A DNA stretch of 64,000 nt from positions 40,683,468-40,747,467 of the forward strand of contig OU744735.1 in the NCBI GenBank assembly GCA_916613615.1. Reading direction: 5' to 3'. Below the pieces are notes generated by a model. It searched no databases, was not told the origin of the DNA, and worked only from the letters and a program-made list of their open reading frames with translations. The stretch's first letter is position 1, and every line of letters begins with the position of its first letter. The position numbers and the translations under genes were made by a program. This DNA comes from Steromphala cineraria (lineage: Eukaryota; Mollusca; Gastropoda; Trochida; Trochidae). This document shows, piece by piece, positions 12,056-26,035 of the stretch.

Positions 12056-14440
12056 TTTTTTGTTCAGTTCAGTTTATTTCTGCACGTAGACCAGAGGCCC
12101 ATATACAATAAATACATAAACAATAATATTTACAATGTATGCAACATGCTTCACAACGAGTCTCTTCTTGATAAGAGAGCATGAAATACAAACACAGATA
12201 TTCTGAATTGTAGTAAGGGTGATTTGGTGGAAAGTATCGAATATAAGATTGTGTTATCAGTATGTGAATTTAACAATGATGGCAGGTACAAACTCCTTAA
12301 ATTTTCATATAAAGGAGAGATAAATAAAAAGTGCCTTTCATTTTCTACAATATTACAAAATGGACAAAGTCTTTGTTGTTTAAAAACACATAACTATCTA
12401 CCTCTATTGGTTGATATGTTGTTAAGACCAAGTCTTAAACTGTATGAACGCATAACGCAAATGTTTACGATTTAGATTAAATAGATTCGATTCAGGTTCA
12501 AGTAAGGATTTGAATCCGCGGTAACAATCATAGCGTCAGCTTTTAAAGAGAGCAGAATGCCAGTCTTGTTTAAAAATATCAATTGCCCTAGTACGAAAAT
12601 CGTTGATAAATGCATCAATGTTACCTACTGTTTGAGATATCTAAACAGTAAGTTACGAATACCTGTTGCCCATGTACTTTTACCAACAATCAAGATGGAC
12701 AGTCATGTTGTAGGCTTTTTGGGAAGGTGATCTTCAGGCATATTTATTATTTTACACCAAAATTTTAAACATCGACAATAAGAAATTATGTACAAGAGAA
12801 ATCTCCCGCATTCACCATACACCATAATACCCCATATTTCCGAACCATATAAAAGTATAGGTTGTTCTTTGGAGTCAAACAATTTTAAAATGATATTTGG
12901 CCCAACAACCCCCAACTTTGGAAAATAGAAAGCAATTGAAGAAGTGCCTTACTGATAAATCATGGATGGACTTACTCAAATTTAGTGTGTGAGGAAATAA
13001 TATCCCAAGATATTTATATTGATTTACAACAGTCATGCGTTCCCCTTTAAAGAACAATTTCTCTTTAGCTGTTAATGGGCCACCCTTACTAAATACTACA
13101 ACTTTTGTCTTATCAAGATTAACGTTAAGACCCCAGTTATCAGAAAAGGATGAAAGTATATCAATTTGTCTCTGAAGGCCAATCACAGTGTTTGACATAA
13201 GGATTATATCATCAGCAAATAGTAAAATAAAAAGTTCAATTAAATCACGAAATAATTGAATGCCATGTTTACCCGATTGTATGATATCAAACTAATAAAA
13301 AACGAGAACAATATAGGGCTTAAAACACAGCCTTGCCTAACATCAATAGGACAATCAAAGAAATCACTAAAATATTGTCACATCGAACAGAAGATTTTAC
13401 ATTTGCATACATTGATCTTATGATATCAAACATTTTTCCCTTTAAACCTCTTTTTCTGAGACAGGTCCACATTTTAACTCTGTCGACAGAATCTAAAGCC
13501 TTTCTAAAGTCAACAAAAGCTTTGTACAATTTTCTCACTGAAACCATTTTTCCAACATAAGTAAACTCTCCGCCCATATCACCTTCTACTCTACTGTTCA
13601 ATATAAATAAGTGGAATATATAGCACAGATTCAATAAAACACGTCCAAATTTGTTAACAACATTGTCATGGGACACACGCATATCTACTGGAGCATTATC
13701 TTCATCAGTATACACATCATCATTACCAAACTCATCACGTTCTTCAAAACTAGGATTGTTTCCATTGCTGGTACGAGCATTGAAATCACCACATAGCAAT
13801 AAATGTGAACAAGATAAGTCAGTCCAGTTTTCCAATATGAACGATTCCAGTCTTTCAATAAGGCATTTAAAATCAACTGTTCGATCGTAGAATGGAGATT
13901 GCACAGGGGGAACATAGATACAAAAAATAAATACGTCACGTTGTAAACTGAAAACTGATTTTGGAAATTTCAAACATATTAGATTGTCGATTTCAGTCTT
14001 TAATTCAACACAATTGTTTGCAATGTCCTGTCTTACACATATGCACACGCCGCCGGAATGTCTGCCGGACGAGGACACTTTAACAGCTGGAGCGAAAAAC
14101 AATTGGTAACCTGTTAACCAATTTGAGTCTAAGAAATCTGTGATAAATGTTTCCAGCAAACACACAACCTGAAAAGATTTCAGATAATCAATAAAGTCTT
14201 TGCCATCAAGTTTATTGAAAAGTCTATGAACGTTCCAGGAGAAGATATGGAGGAGACTAGTGTCACTGGTGTTTTGGTTAGTAGTTTCAGCTGTACAGAG
14301 ATCCGGGGATACATCTGATTGCTATTTCTTCTTCTGCACAGCACGGTTTGACCTACTTCAATAAATATTTGTTCTCTCTGTTTGATGAGTTCTAAGTTAA
14401 GAGTTGTTGAATGTTGCACATTTTTGTAAATCTTTCATAC
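12056..14440 (-). mobile_element. non-LTR retrotransposon with internal deletion, copy 1
   Basis: Minus-strand LINE remnant. The AP-type endonuclease starts near 14290 (HIFSWNVHRLFNKLDGKDF, then MCLLETF). It continues through SSGRHSGGVCICV and LLLCGDFNARTSN to EFTYVGK near 13560. It is then joined directly to reverse-transcriptase palm sequence, AFVDFRKALDSVDRVKMWT. The catalytic box follows, after a frame break, with the motif seen as FADDIILMSNTVIGL in copy 2. Then come LNVNLDKTKVVVF and a C-terminal CPFCNIVENERHFLFIC zinc-knuckle-like block. The RT fingers are missing, and frameshifts and stops make it inactive. The 3' end near 12056 reads AATAAACTGAACTGAAC on the minus strand, a short tandem tail. 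It resembles the CR1/L2/I group; the clade is not resolved. Confidence 0.8.
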
Positions 14441-14639
14441 ACATAAACATTTCAGCAACCACATACATCAATAAAGGTTTTAAAATGTGTTTATATTTGA
14501 TTTAATCAAGCTTGTTACATGATAAGTAAACAAACCATTTTACAGCCTGTTTAAAAACAAACAAGACTTTTCCTCCCCCAACTCACTGTTGTTTAACCAT
14601 ACATTAGTGACAGTTTTTGACAGTGTCAAATTGGTGCCC

Positions 14640-15436
14640 ATTCATGACTGATTGCTTGCTGTCATGAATGACTCAATGTTAGTCTCTTTTTCTCTAACAT
14701 GCCAAGCTGTCACATTAACTTACCCACAGTGCTTTGTTAAGGAATGGATAGCGTTGTAACACACCTTGAGAAAGCCTTTACATTGGATTTCTATGTACAA
14801 TTGGATAACTTATTTCTTTGTATAATTTAAGCTGGTTTCACATTTGAAGGCGATATTATCTATAGTAAATAAATAAAGAGGGTCAATGTTGATTTTCTTA
14901 ATACATGTATTTAATACTATATAGATACAGATAAGTTTATTCACATTAATGTTCATTTTCAAATAAAGGTAGCTTGATTTGTGCTGTTATGTTCTTTACG
15001 TTGTTTCTTATTTTGTTTACTTTGTTTCAATTCCTATGTTGATGGTTAATGACTGAAAAAGAACAGAAAATGATGAATATTAAATCATCGATGTGTTATA
15101 AAGCGTAATGTCAAATAAAAATTATCCTTAAATTAATGTTGACATTATGTTTTTACATACTTGTTGTGTTCACTGGCTTGTAGAAGGTGGGAGTTGAATC
15201 TTCGGCGTAAGTCGAGTAAATCAACATCAGATTACATTTTTCTTATATGTGTCAAATATATATACCGTTAGTATTAATAAATATCATTTTTATCACAATT
15301 TATGTTTAAATAAGATAATTTCATGCATGTTTTACCATTCCCCGTCCCATCTTAAGATGGGACATCCCAACTTCGGATTCCAAGTTGGGACGCGTCCCAT
15401 TTTAAGATGGGCGGATCCGCAGTTGGGATGATACAT
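14640..15436. repeat. R repeat, direct copy opening copy 2
   Basis: About 800 bp, from 'atgactgattgcttgctg' to 'gcagttgggatgatac'. The same ends occur at the inverted R of 3283-4025, where homology stops at 'gtatatgtatcatcccaac'. The right end (15340-15436) is a cluster of palindromes: cccatcttaagatggg, then a hairpin from catcccaacttcgga to ttccaagttgggac, then tcccattttaagatggg. These ends suggest a mobile foldback-type element. No coding capacity is seen. Confidence 0.7.
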
Positions 15437-15454
15437 ATACACCTATAATGCAGA

Positions 15455-15556
15455 GCATTATATGGATGACAACTTCTATGTTCATTGTATGCGACGTTTT
15501 GACACATATTCTTGTGTCATTCGCAAGCAGAGGTTGTCATCCATATATTCCTCTGC
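15455..15556 (-). other. imperfect stem-loop in the 3' region of copy 2 gene
   Basis: The same stem-loop as at 27045-27148, but the left arm carries changes (gcagagcattatatggatga), so pairing is imperfect. It lies about 80-180 bp downstream of the minus-strand stop. Confidence 0.5.
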
Positions 15557-15636
15557 ACTACTGTCATTCCAACTTCTAAAATGCCTCTCAAAGAAGTTAC
15601 TGTATACAACTGCCGTCGCTGTAAAACCAATCTTAT

Positions 15637-18600
15637 TCATTTAGAACAATGACGATAGAAAAGGGTCCAATTATCAACATTGGACAGTCTTTTTGCCTTT
15701 GGATTGTCAAACCAAGCTGTGTTGCAAAGGTTACAGTAATGGTCACCACCGTGTTCCAACTCTGCGTTGATGCAGGTGAATTCCGTTTCCTTCAGACAGG
15801 CTTCCATGCAGGCTTCTCCTGACCTTTTGTGGAGTGTCCTTGTATTGCAGTGCTGTATCGCATGCTTCTCATAAACAGCAAAGATTTGTCCATACTCACT
15901 GCATCCTGCAATGATATAAAATCAAAATCTCATTAAAAGTAACCCAAAATTTTCACTCGTACCTCTCTTATCTTTTTAACTGAATACCGCGTCAGGGATG
16001 GTGTCAGGTAGACAAATATTTAGTCTCAGAAGTATTTTTTCAATATTGACTATATTTTTAAACATATCATGTATCATAACAAAATGGAACTCAGAAGATG
16101 CTTTAACTTCAGAGACCAACCAAATCTGCAGATCCCCTTGTTATAAGGAATTTCAAGCTTCATGTCAACCATCATTAACCTAAAGCCGAGCGATCTAGAT
16201 TTGCTATACTTTTCTAGACTTGGTTGGTCATCAATTAAATATTTTTGCTTTAGGGTCTGGATGACAGACTAGGTGTCAGGTGACGTTCGGGCGCTTTTAA
16301 ACCCTACTTAAATGAGAAGGCAATTTTTTGTTGTTAAAACAAAATTTGTATTGAAGTTCCTGTATGGTAATATGTTTTTAGAACATGACTCATTCAAAAC
16401 CTACTAATGAAATGATAGCGTGAAAATACGGAATATCCAAACATTTTACAATTATTGCATGCATAATAACTGATAAAGGTATTTTGAAAGACAAGAGACC
16501 ATATACCAACGTACACCCAAGGGAAAAACAAGTTTTATGATCATATCTACCAAAGTGGATTGATTGGGTTTGAAAAAGGAAGAATAAATCCAAGTACACC
16601 GTTTTTAGATAATCCCTGGAGCAGACTAACCAATACAATTGCCCCTCTTTCCGTTATCAAAAGAATTCAAGAACGTGGGAATGGCGGGGTTGTGTGGTCG
16701 TGGTTGTATCAGCAAAGGGGCTTAGCTCATGCAAGAGAATATGAGGTTTCATTGGGAGGCAATACATCATTGTAACGGGATGCATTTATTTCAAAATATA
16801 CCCTTCAAAAAAAGAAACGCTAAAAGGTAAATGGAACCGCTACACAGAGACAAATTCAACACAAAATCGTCCGAGGAGTGGCCATCCTAGAGTGACCACC
16901 AGACCGTTACCTCCTACATCTAAATATTGGAATTGTCATCTGACGGCTAGAGACCATGGTCAGACTACCCGGACCGTCCGGAACCGTATGAGCACGAAGG
17001 CCACTTTTCCAGTCTATTCTAAGTTCTAAACAACTTTATCGACGTCAGCGGTTGAGATAGTGCAGCAATGTAACTGCGCCCCATATCAGAGACATCATGT
17101 ACTTTATTTCACTTTTGACTTGCCAAAGTAGAAATGTGTAGACTGCTAAGTTTTAACAATATACGAGATTCATTATTTCTGCATGCCCGTTTAAAACAAC
17201 CAAAATAAAATTGTAACATATCATCTATGCGTTCTTTTTTTAATTAATATTTTAGATGTAAATATTAAGAGTTTATTAAACATAACGAGGACATGAACAT
17301 AGGTGGGAATATGATATATTTTCATTGGTACAAATTAAATGGATATATCAACTAACGATACAAGTGAAACATGAACGTACATGGAATATGTATACAAAAT
17401 TTGATATCACATGATAAATTCGTTGAGATAAGTGAGAAAGTGGTCAGGTGACACACCATGGCAACAAAAAACAAACAAACAAGAGAAAATCAACCCACGC
17501 TTGACACAGCTGACATCGGAGGCCAGATAACTAAAGCCAACAGCACACTGACAGGTCCCCTTGCTACAGAAGGAGTTCGGGTAGTTACAGACTGCTGTAG
17601 ATGAGCACTTCATACCGAATCCTGAGTTGCAACAATATTGAATGATATCAATTCAGCGTGTCTCAAATTGTTTATCAATTTAGCAAATGACATGGAAACT
17701 GTAATTCATATCACAATGTCTTTGCCATATGAGTTCTTTGAACTCGTTTTTCCTCCCCGTCCTTGAGATGTTCTAGTTCAATACAAACTACCCAAATGCA
17801 CACGTATAAAGTTCTTTACATGTATGAGAGAAAGGCAATTGGAAGGACAAATCTGATTTAGACCAAAAATGAGAAATAATTAGAGTATTAAAAAAATAAC
17901 AAAATCGTAAGCAATGTTTTCACGGAACTGGTCCGAGTGGGACCAAAAGCGTGTATTAATTGTTAGTTAATTGGATAAAAAATTTTGGTTTAGTGATATA
18001 TTATATAAATATTTATAACAAGAATGACTAAGTACCAAAGATATAAATTTATTTTTAAAATTCCAAAATAAACAAAATCCCTTGTTAATTTACACTGCAT
18101 ATATATACATAAAATAAATATGCAAATTCTGTATATGTTTATGTCTATGTATCGGAATAATAGTTTTTTTCTGCAATAGGCTGAAAAAGTTATGATATTG
18201 AATAATAACTTCAAAAAAAGAAGACGTATGAATTTATAATACTTTGAAAGTGGTACAGAAGACAGGCACAAAATTAAAAACAATCTGATGAATAGTCTTA
18301 CTACATACTCTAGACTGTTGATAGGGGTTATGATGAATCAACAATTTTATCAAGGAGTGGTTAACATGAGGCAAACCGTGGTTTACCATTGGTAAGCTTG
18401 TGGCTTAAAGAGACACAGAGTATGTTGATAGGATCACATATGTCAAATTTTGAAATTGATGTCATTACATCGGGAACCACTAACTGTTACTGAAAATAAC
18501 AAGTTAAAGGTCAATCAGTACATTAAGGCAAAACTAAGGCCATTCAAAGTCGGGATTTTGATCGAAAACCAGACAATGTGGCTCGAGTGGCGCGCACAAA

Positions 18601-19273
18601 TTCGCCAAACGTAATTTTGAAACCTTGTCATAAGCTGACAGGAAGATATATTCGATTCGATACTGTTTATTAGGTATTGTAGCTAAGGGGTAGATTAATT
18701 GGATGCACAATTTCGAATATTAAACGTATTTGAGATGTTTTCTTGGTTTTTCTATGAAATCAAGCATTTTAGAGATATCATACATACATGGATATATTTG
18801 CAAGTCCAGAGATGAGATATGAACTTCAATCAGCATATTAGATATTTGGTAGCTTATCAAAACCGAATAAAATTTTAAGAAAGATACTCTGTGTCACTTT
18901 AATTGAGACAAATAGGTGACCAACGTGTGTTTAACAATCGCTTTCTATTTGACTTTACTGTATCTAATTGGATATATATATCATGACATCCTTCAATGAA
19001 AATCAAATAGATTTATTTGATATATGAATAATAATTACCTTTTTCAGTACTGTAGTAATTGATCCCCTCTTGAGGAATGAGTTCCTTAGTATTCGTGTAC
19101 CTTGTTTGACTAATTGAACAGGAGTGTATGTTGTGATTGTAGAAGAAAGAAGAACAATTCTTGGATTTCATGCAAAGACTGGCACAATCCAGAATGCCAA
19201 AAACTGTCATGAATGTTCCTCCATCAAGGCTGAAATCGACTATCTTTAGGTTGAATAAGCTTTCAGCACTCAT
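15637..19273 (-). CDS. copy 2: PAN/apple - EB - PAN/apple secreted protein, 3' exons
   Basis: Exons on the minus strand: PAN 19273-19039, EB 17621-17499 (123 bp), terminal 15905-15637 (269 bp, TGA). All splice sites and phases match copy 1. By eye there are six replacements against copy 1: V to L in the PAN core (DCASLCMK), Q to K and I to F in EB (GFGMKCSS, NSFCSK), and H to Q, I to T and H to L in the terminal domain. About six changes are silent. All cysteines are kept. The reading frame is intact over the visible exons. The intron between EB and terminal exons holds a fuller Tc1 remnant (16797-17250). Candidate signal exon ATG is at about 21642. Confidence 0.8.
16797..17250. mobile_element. 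internally deleted Tc1-like element, copy 2
   Basis: The left end 'acccttcaaaaaaagaaacg' and right end 'gcgttcttttttt' are an approximate inverted pair. Inside, PRSGHPRVTTRPLPP and HLTARD...RTVRNRMSTKATFP match the N-terminal helix-turn-helix linker of Tc1 transposases. After 'gtgcagcaatg' the sequence jumps to the element's 3' part, so the catalytic domain is missing. Confidence 0.65.
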
Positions 19274-22200
19274 TTTTAAAGAAAAAAAGTCCTATACAAA
19301 TTGATACAAAAGATGTTGCTTTGAAACTGATGCTGGTATATTATTTATTTGCTTTTGACTGAAAAGATCTTATTTTCGAAATCAAACCTGCTGAAATAAA
19401 GGACAAGTGAAATAAAATGTTTCACAGCTTAACCATGTACTAAATCAGTCTTCGAGTTTATTGACTTCTTGTTTTGTTATTTCTATGACTACAGAAGGTA
19501 ATAATTTATTAACGTTTCATAGAAACACTCACACAAAGTCACAAGATAACATTTATTAGAAATTGCTAGATATCTCGTTTATTCTTAATAATTCATTTAT
19601 TTAAAGTCAGTAATGACTTAAACAAAACATTTCAAAATGCTACAAGTCATAAAATATTGTAAGAATGAAAACAATTGGTCCGTATTCGTCTCAATCCCAG
19701 CGTGATATTTAGCTTTGAATAGCATCCCACATGAAAAATATATTCATTTGCTGTGTAGTTTAAAAGGCTTTCTGTCAATAAACGTATACATTGTCAAAAG
19801 GTCATGGACTGAGAAGTCATAGAATCAGCAGATATATCAATTACAATCCTCGTGTTATCATGAGTATAATTTGTGCATAGTATAACAGTTTCAGCTGATC
19901 AGATTGCTAGTTTTCCGCGACACCAAATTTTTTGGCTCGACTTGGTGCACGGCAAACCATGTTATTTGAATGAAAAGTTCCTTCTGGAAAAGAAGATTAA
20001 TGTAGGTTTAAGGGTGGGATCTTTTTGAGGATATGAATTTTAACACCAATGTAATATTAAGTCTATACATAGGATTTCAGTGGAGAGTTTGAAACTAGGT
20101 TTTATGGTGTGGTCTATTTAGTGTCAAGTAGTCACTAAATCCATGAATTATAATCCCAGACAATAGACTTCCTACATGTACCAGCTATGTATGTTTCCGA
20201 TTTGAAATGATGACTTTTGAACTGCGTCGCTGATTTCACAACTAACTTTGATTGCATCCAATCAGTCCATTTTCCCTTTTCAGCCTTCAGACACAGCTTA
20301 TTAAAAGATGTGAAATCAGCGCACATGACTTGATCTACTTCAAGGGGATCGAATGTCTTGTTTGTTTAAATGCAGATGTAGATGCAGTACAATAACCATT
20401 TTCGTCACCCTAGCGAAGTAGAAGATAACTAGTTTCGTTTGTAAAATTTCCGGGATTCATCGTTATTCAACACCCGCAAATTTAGTTCAAAACCAACAGC
20501 CTAACCCAGAGGTTTTAAATGCTTAATTGTGTGCATATTGAATAATAATGAGTACATGACATTTTACAAAGGCAACTATTTATTTATATTGTAACATGAC
20601 CGTTATGTAGTAGAACTTCAAGAGCGAACTCTATTTCAGTGTAGAAATAGTTATCAATGATTTAGCGACTAATCCATTTTTCAAATAGGATTTCCCAGTG
20701 TTATGAACATAAAAAAATAGTGTACTTGGTTGCACTCGTATCGATGCGATCATGCGAAGGGCCTTGAGGAAACGGATAATTTTTACTAAATATTGTGCTC
20801 TTATGATCATTCTAATTGAAAACAACAGTATAATTTGAAACTGAAGTTTTGAATTTGACTTACGGCGATGTTTCCTATTTTTGCCACTATGGCATTGCTT
20901 AATGCTATCCTAATTTTCACGTTAAGAGAATAAGAAAATTGAAACCATATTTACCTTTTGTAAGTTATTAGATCCACATGCTTTTATGCTTTCTGTTTTG
21001 GCCTTACAGATTTTCCTAAGCAGAGGTTTCAAAAAATTGTTTTCAATTGCTTTTCTCAAGAACAAAATCGCCAAAATGTCTCCGTTTTTGCACAGAAGTG
21101 GTAAATAATCATGTAAGGATTACGTTCAGAGAAGAAACATGACAGTTTGATTGTTATATAATTTTTTTACAGAAATCCAAAATTTCAAAATATACTATGC
21201 CGTTCTATTTTTGAATGGTATATTTTTAAAAAGTTCTAAGCTATGCTACTGTGAGTGACTTATTGTTTTCCGCTGTTTGGCTAATATTTTTCATATCATC
21301 TTAACTATTTTGGCTTTGATTTTTTTCATCTGAGACTGTAGCCAACCTCATTACTATCACAGCAACATTTCAAACCTTATTAGTTGACATTTTCACCATA
21401 TGTCATTTGATGGTTGTGAAGTTTCACATGTTCTTGTTTTCGTGTCCAGTTGTAAGACTCATGTATACAAGCGGCGTTCAATTAAGCCCCCCAGCTTTGT
21501 TCTCCGATCTTTGTTTCATTGTTTCCTTTTAATAAGAATATGTTTAGACCGAGATCATTAACGACTGCAGAAAGTGCTTAACACTCTCATTAGCATGGTT
21601 AATTAGTGTTGACAAAGCAAAGAATAAACTCCCTCTCAGCATTTGTTTTAGGACGTCCTTCAATGCTTCACAAAATAAAGTCCAACAGGACGCAAAACAA
21701 CGACAACAGATTTAGTTTCTTAATATTCATATTATTGTAATGCATTATTGCATTATCATTTATCAACTGTCTTCTTTAAGCAATTTCTGCATTCCTTTTG
21801 TGTGCCTTATGTACTTCTGCGTTCCTATTTAGAAGTCATGTATTTCAAAATGTAAAAATCAACATCATTTTGTTGTTGTTCTTTCGAAAAAAAGATAAAC
21901 TTTTCTTTTACCGCTGAGAGTATACTTTCTACATTTGCACCTATCGTTATTTTGCGATTCTTTTGTTATGAATGTGCACAATTAACAAATAAGACTATAG
22001 TGTGGTATTATTGCTTGTCATTTTGTTTAATAGATTTTTAATCCATTGATATTGGCAAGACTCATTGTTTGTCTACCAACAGATAGGCACCAGACAATAA
22101 GATGGTTTAACTATTGCACGTGTATTTGCACATACCAACGGTGGACAAGAGTCGAAATACACGTGTAAATATTGCCATTGCTCACCATGAAGTAGGGAAT

Positions 22201-22423
22201 ACTTTGTTTTGAGTACTGAGAGATAAGATATTACTATAATACTTGATAGCTCACGTCAATACTCTTTGGAACAATAAAAACACAATTTTATCGCAAGAAT
22301 GATCAAGATTAAACCCCTTTGATCGATTGTATTGCAAGAGGGCTTTATTTTAAATCATGAACACAAGAAAACAAGTTCTCTGATGTTGTATTGTCATAAT
22401 ATAATATTTTATTATTTTATATT
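19274..22423. other. upstream part of copy 2 gene, non-coding
   Basis: Same content as 7714-10828: decayed MITE (20422-20584), candidate signal-peptide exon (about 21585-21642, minus), imperfect inverted cacgtgtatttgcac repeat (about 22118-22170). Nothing else recognised. Confidence 0.45.
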
Positions 22424-23522
22424 GGCCGCCCCAACTAGGAATTTCTTCGGTTTTGATTCATAACTCATTAAAAATATAAAATAAAATTTTGACACTAAAA
22501 TATTATATTACGATAACACAACTTGTACATTTGATGTAATTAAATACTATTTCATACTTACAGAAAAACAAATGTTAACAAATAATGCCTAAAACTCCCA
22601 GACATGGCTGTCCCAACTTCGAATTTTTATTGGTTTTGACTGCTAACTCATTAAAAAATATAAAATGAAATTTTGACACTAAGATATGATATTCCTAAAC
22701 TAAAACTTGATTGTATTATGTAAGTTTATACTATTTTATACATTCGAAAAATAATCATTAACCATAAATGACTCCATACTCTAAGACATGGTCGTCCCGA
22801 CTTGGAATTTCTATCGGTTTTGATTCATAAGTCATCAAAAATATTCTAAAAAATGTTGACACTAAAATATTATATTACGACAACACCACTTGATTGCTTT
22901 ATGTAATTAAATATTATTTTAAACATTCAGAAAAATAAACATTAACCGTAAATGACTCCGAACTAACAGACATGGCCGTCCCAAATTGGAATTTCTATCT
23001 GCTTTGACTGCTAACTCATTAAACATATAAAATAAAATTTTGACACTAAAATATTATATAACAACAACACAATTGTATGTTTTATGTAATTAAATACTTC
23101 TTCATACTTACAGAAAAACAAACGTTACCCAATAATCCCTAAAAACTCTCGAACATGGCCATCCCATCTTGGAATTTCTATCGGTTTTGACTGCTAACTC
23201 ATTAAAAATATAAAAAAAAATTATGACACTAAAATATTATATAACGACAACACAACTTGTATATTTGATGTAATAAAATACTATTTCATACTTACAGAAC
23301 AATAAACATTAACCATAAATGACTCCAAACTCTCAGACATGGCCATCCAAACTGAGAATTTCTATTGGTTTTGACTGATAACTTTATGAAAAAATAAAAC
23401 AGAAAATGTTGACACTAAAATATTATATTATGACAATACAACTTGAATGTTATTTGTAAATAAATACAATTATTATTTACAGAAAAATAAACTTTAACCA
23501 ATTATGACTCCAATTTTTCAGA
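22424..23522. repeat. 183-bp satellite, six tandem units, copy 2
   Basis: Unit-for-unit duplicate of the array at 10829-11930, with a few point changes and 1-bp indels. No unit gain or loss is seen between the two arrays, which suggests recent duplication without internal expansion. Confidence 0.9.
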
Positions 23523-23645
23523 CATGAATCTCATATCCATCTTCCTCTTTATCAATGATTTCATTTCATGAAAAGACATGTTTTTCTTCCTGGAATTAAA
23601 TCTCCTTTCAATAAAGTTTATTCATCAATATATTAATTTTGTGCT

Positions 23646-26035
23646 TTTTATTCAGTTTATTTCTGCACGTAGACCAGAGGCCCATATACAATAAATACAT
23701 AAACAATACTATTTACAATGTATACAACATGCTTTACAACGAGTCTCTTCTTGATAAGAGAGCATGAAATACAAACACAGAGATTCTGAATTGTAGTAAG
23801 GGTGATTTGGTGGTAAGTATCGAATATAAGATTGTGTTATCAGTATGTGAATTTAACAATGATGGCAGGTACAAACTCCTTAAGTTTTCATAAAAAGGAC
23901 AGATAAATAAAAAGTGCCTTTCATTTTCTACAATATTACAAAATGGACAAAGTCTATGTTGTTTAAAAACACATAAATATCTACCTCTATTGATTGATAA
24001 GTTGTTAAGACCAAGTCTTAAACTGTATGAAAGCATTACGCAAATGTTTACGATTTAGATTAAATAGATTCGATTCAGGTTCAAGTAAGGATTTGAATCC
24101 GTGGTAACAATCATAGCGTGAGCTTTTAAAGAGAGCAGAATGCCAGTCTTGTTTAAAAATATCAATTGCCCTAGTACGAAAATCGTTGATAAATGCATCA
24201 ATGTTACCTACTGTTTGAGATATCTAAACAGTAAGTTACGAATATCTGATGCCCATGTACTTTTACCAACAATCAAGATGGACAGTCATGTTGTAGGCTT
24301 TTTGGGAAGGTGATCTTCAGGCATATTTACTATTTTACACCAAAATTCTAAACATCAACAATAAGAAATTATGTACAAGAGAAATCTCCCGCATTCACCA
24401 TACACCATAATACCCCATATTTCCGAACCATATAAAAGTATAGGTTGTTCTTTGGAGTCAAACAATTTAAAAAAGATATTTGGTCCAACTACCCCCAACT
24501 TTGGAAAATAGAAAGCAATTGAAGAAGTGCCCTTTTCGCTCTTACTGATAAATCATGGATGGACTTACTCAAATTTAGTGTGTGAGTAAATAATATCCCA
24601 AGATATTTATATTGATTTACAACAGTCATGCGTTCCCCTTTAAAGAACCATTTCTCTTTAGCTGTTAATGGGCCACCCTTACGAAATACTACAACTTTTG
24701 TCTTATCAAGATTAACGTTAAGACCCCAGTTATCAGAAAAGGATGAAAGTATATCAATTTGTCTCTGAAGGCCAATCACAGTGTTTGACATAAGGATTAT
24801 ATCATCAGCAAATAGTAAAATAAAAAGTTCAATTAAATCACGAAATAATTGAATGCCATGTTTACCCGATTGTATGAAATCAAAATAAAGTTCATTGATA
24901 AAAAATGAGAACAATATAGGGCTTAAAACACAGCCTTGTCTAACACCAATAGGACAATCAAAGAAATCACAAAAATATTGTCACATCGAACACAAGATTT
25001 TACATTTGCATACATTGATCTTATGATATCAAACATTTTCCCCTTTAAACCTCTTTTTCTGAGACAGGTCCACATTTTAACTCTGTCGACAGAATCTAAA
25101 GTCAACAAAAGCTTTGTACAATTTTCTCACTGAAACCATTTTCTCCAACATAAGTAAACTTTCCGCCCAAATCACCTTCTACTCTACTGTTCAATATAAA
25201 TAAGCGGAATATATAGCACAGATTCAATAAAACACGTCCAAATTTGTTAACAACATTGTCATGGGACACACGCATATCTACTGGAGCATTATCTTCATCA
25301 GTATACACATCATCATTACCAAACTCATCACGTTCTTCGAAAATAGGATTGTTTTCATTGCTGGTACGAGCATTGAAATCACCACATATCAATAAATGTG
25401 AACAAGATAAGTCAGTCCAGTTTTCCAATATGAACGATTCCAGTCTTTCAATAAGGCATTTAAAATCAACTGTTCGATCGTAGAATGGAGATTGCACAGG
25501 GGGAACATAGATACAAAAAATAAATACGTCACGTTGTAAACTGAAAACTGATTTTGGAAATTTCAAACATATTAGATTGTCGATTTCAGTCTTTAATTCA
25601 ACACAATTGTTTGCAATGTCCTGTCTTACACATATGCACACGCCGCCGGAATGTCTGCCGGACGAGGACACTTTAACAGCTGGAGCGAAAAACAATTGGT
25701 AACCTGTTAACCAATTTGAGTCTAAGAGATCTGTGATAAATGTTTCCAGCAAACACACAACCTGAAAAGATTTCAGATAATCAATAAAGTCTTTGCCATC
25801 AAGTTTATTGAAAAGTCTATGAACGTTCCAGGAGAAGATATGGAGGAGACTAGTGTCACTGGTGTTTTGGTTAGTAGTTTCAGCTGTACAGAGATCCGGG
25901 GATACATCTGATTGCTATTTCTTCTTCTGCACAGCACGGTTTGACCTACTTCAATAAATATTTGTTCTCTCTGTTTGATGAGTTCTAAGTTAAGAGTTGT
26001 TGAATGTTGCACATTTTTGTAAATCTTTCATACAC
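23646..26035 (-). mobile_element. non-LTR retrotransposon with internal deletion, copy 2
   Basis: Paralogue of 12056-14440, with the same endonuclease-to-RT deletion. Endonuclease frame 25758-25102 (LLICGDFNARTSNENN, ending FTYVGENGFSEKI). A further 13-bp loss at about 25100 breaks the frame there. RT part 24914-24489 is longer than in copy 1 and shows LFADDIILMSNTVIGLQRQ in one frame. The C-terminal zinc-knuckle-like frame is 24036-23734 (RLCPFCNIVENERHFLFICP). The extra bases 'ataaagttcattgat' near 24885 are absent from copy 1. Inactive. Confidence 0.8.

Noticed and set aside
12224..12475. Plus-strand frame over the LINE C-terminus
   Set aside because: Antisense shadow of the minus-strand zinc-knuckle-like region of the LINE (clearer in copy 2, 24036-23734).
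15462..15644. Plus-strand frame opposite the 3' region of the gene, also open in copy 5 (44582-44794)
   Set aside because: It overlaps the stem-loop and terminal exon on the other strand, and copy 3 shows frame changes. Conservation is explained by the duplicated DNA and the exon.
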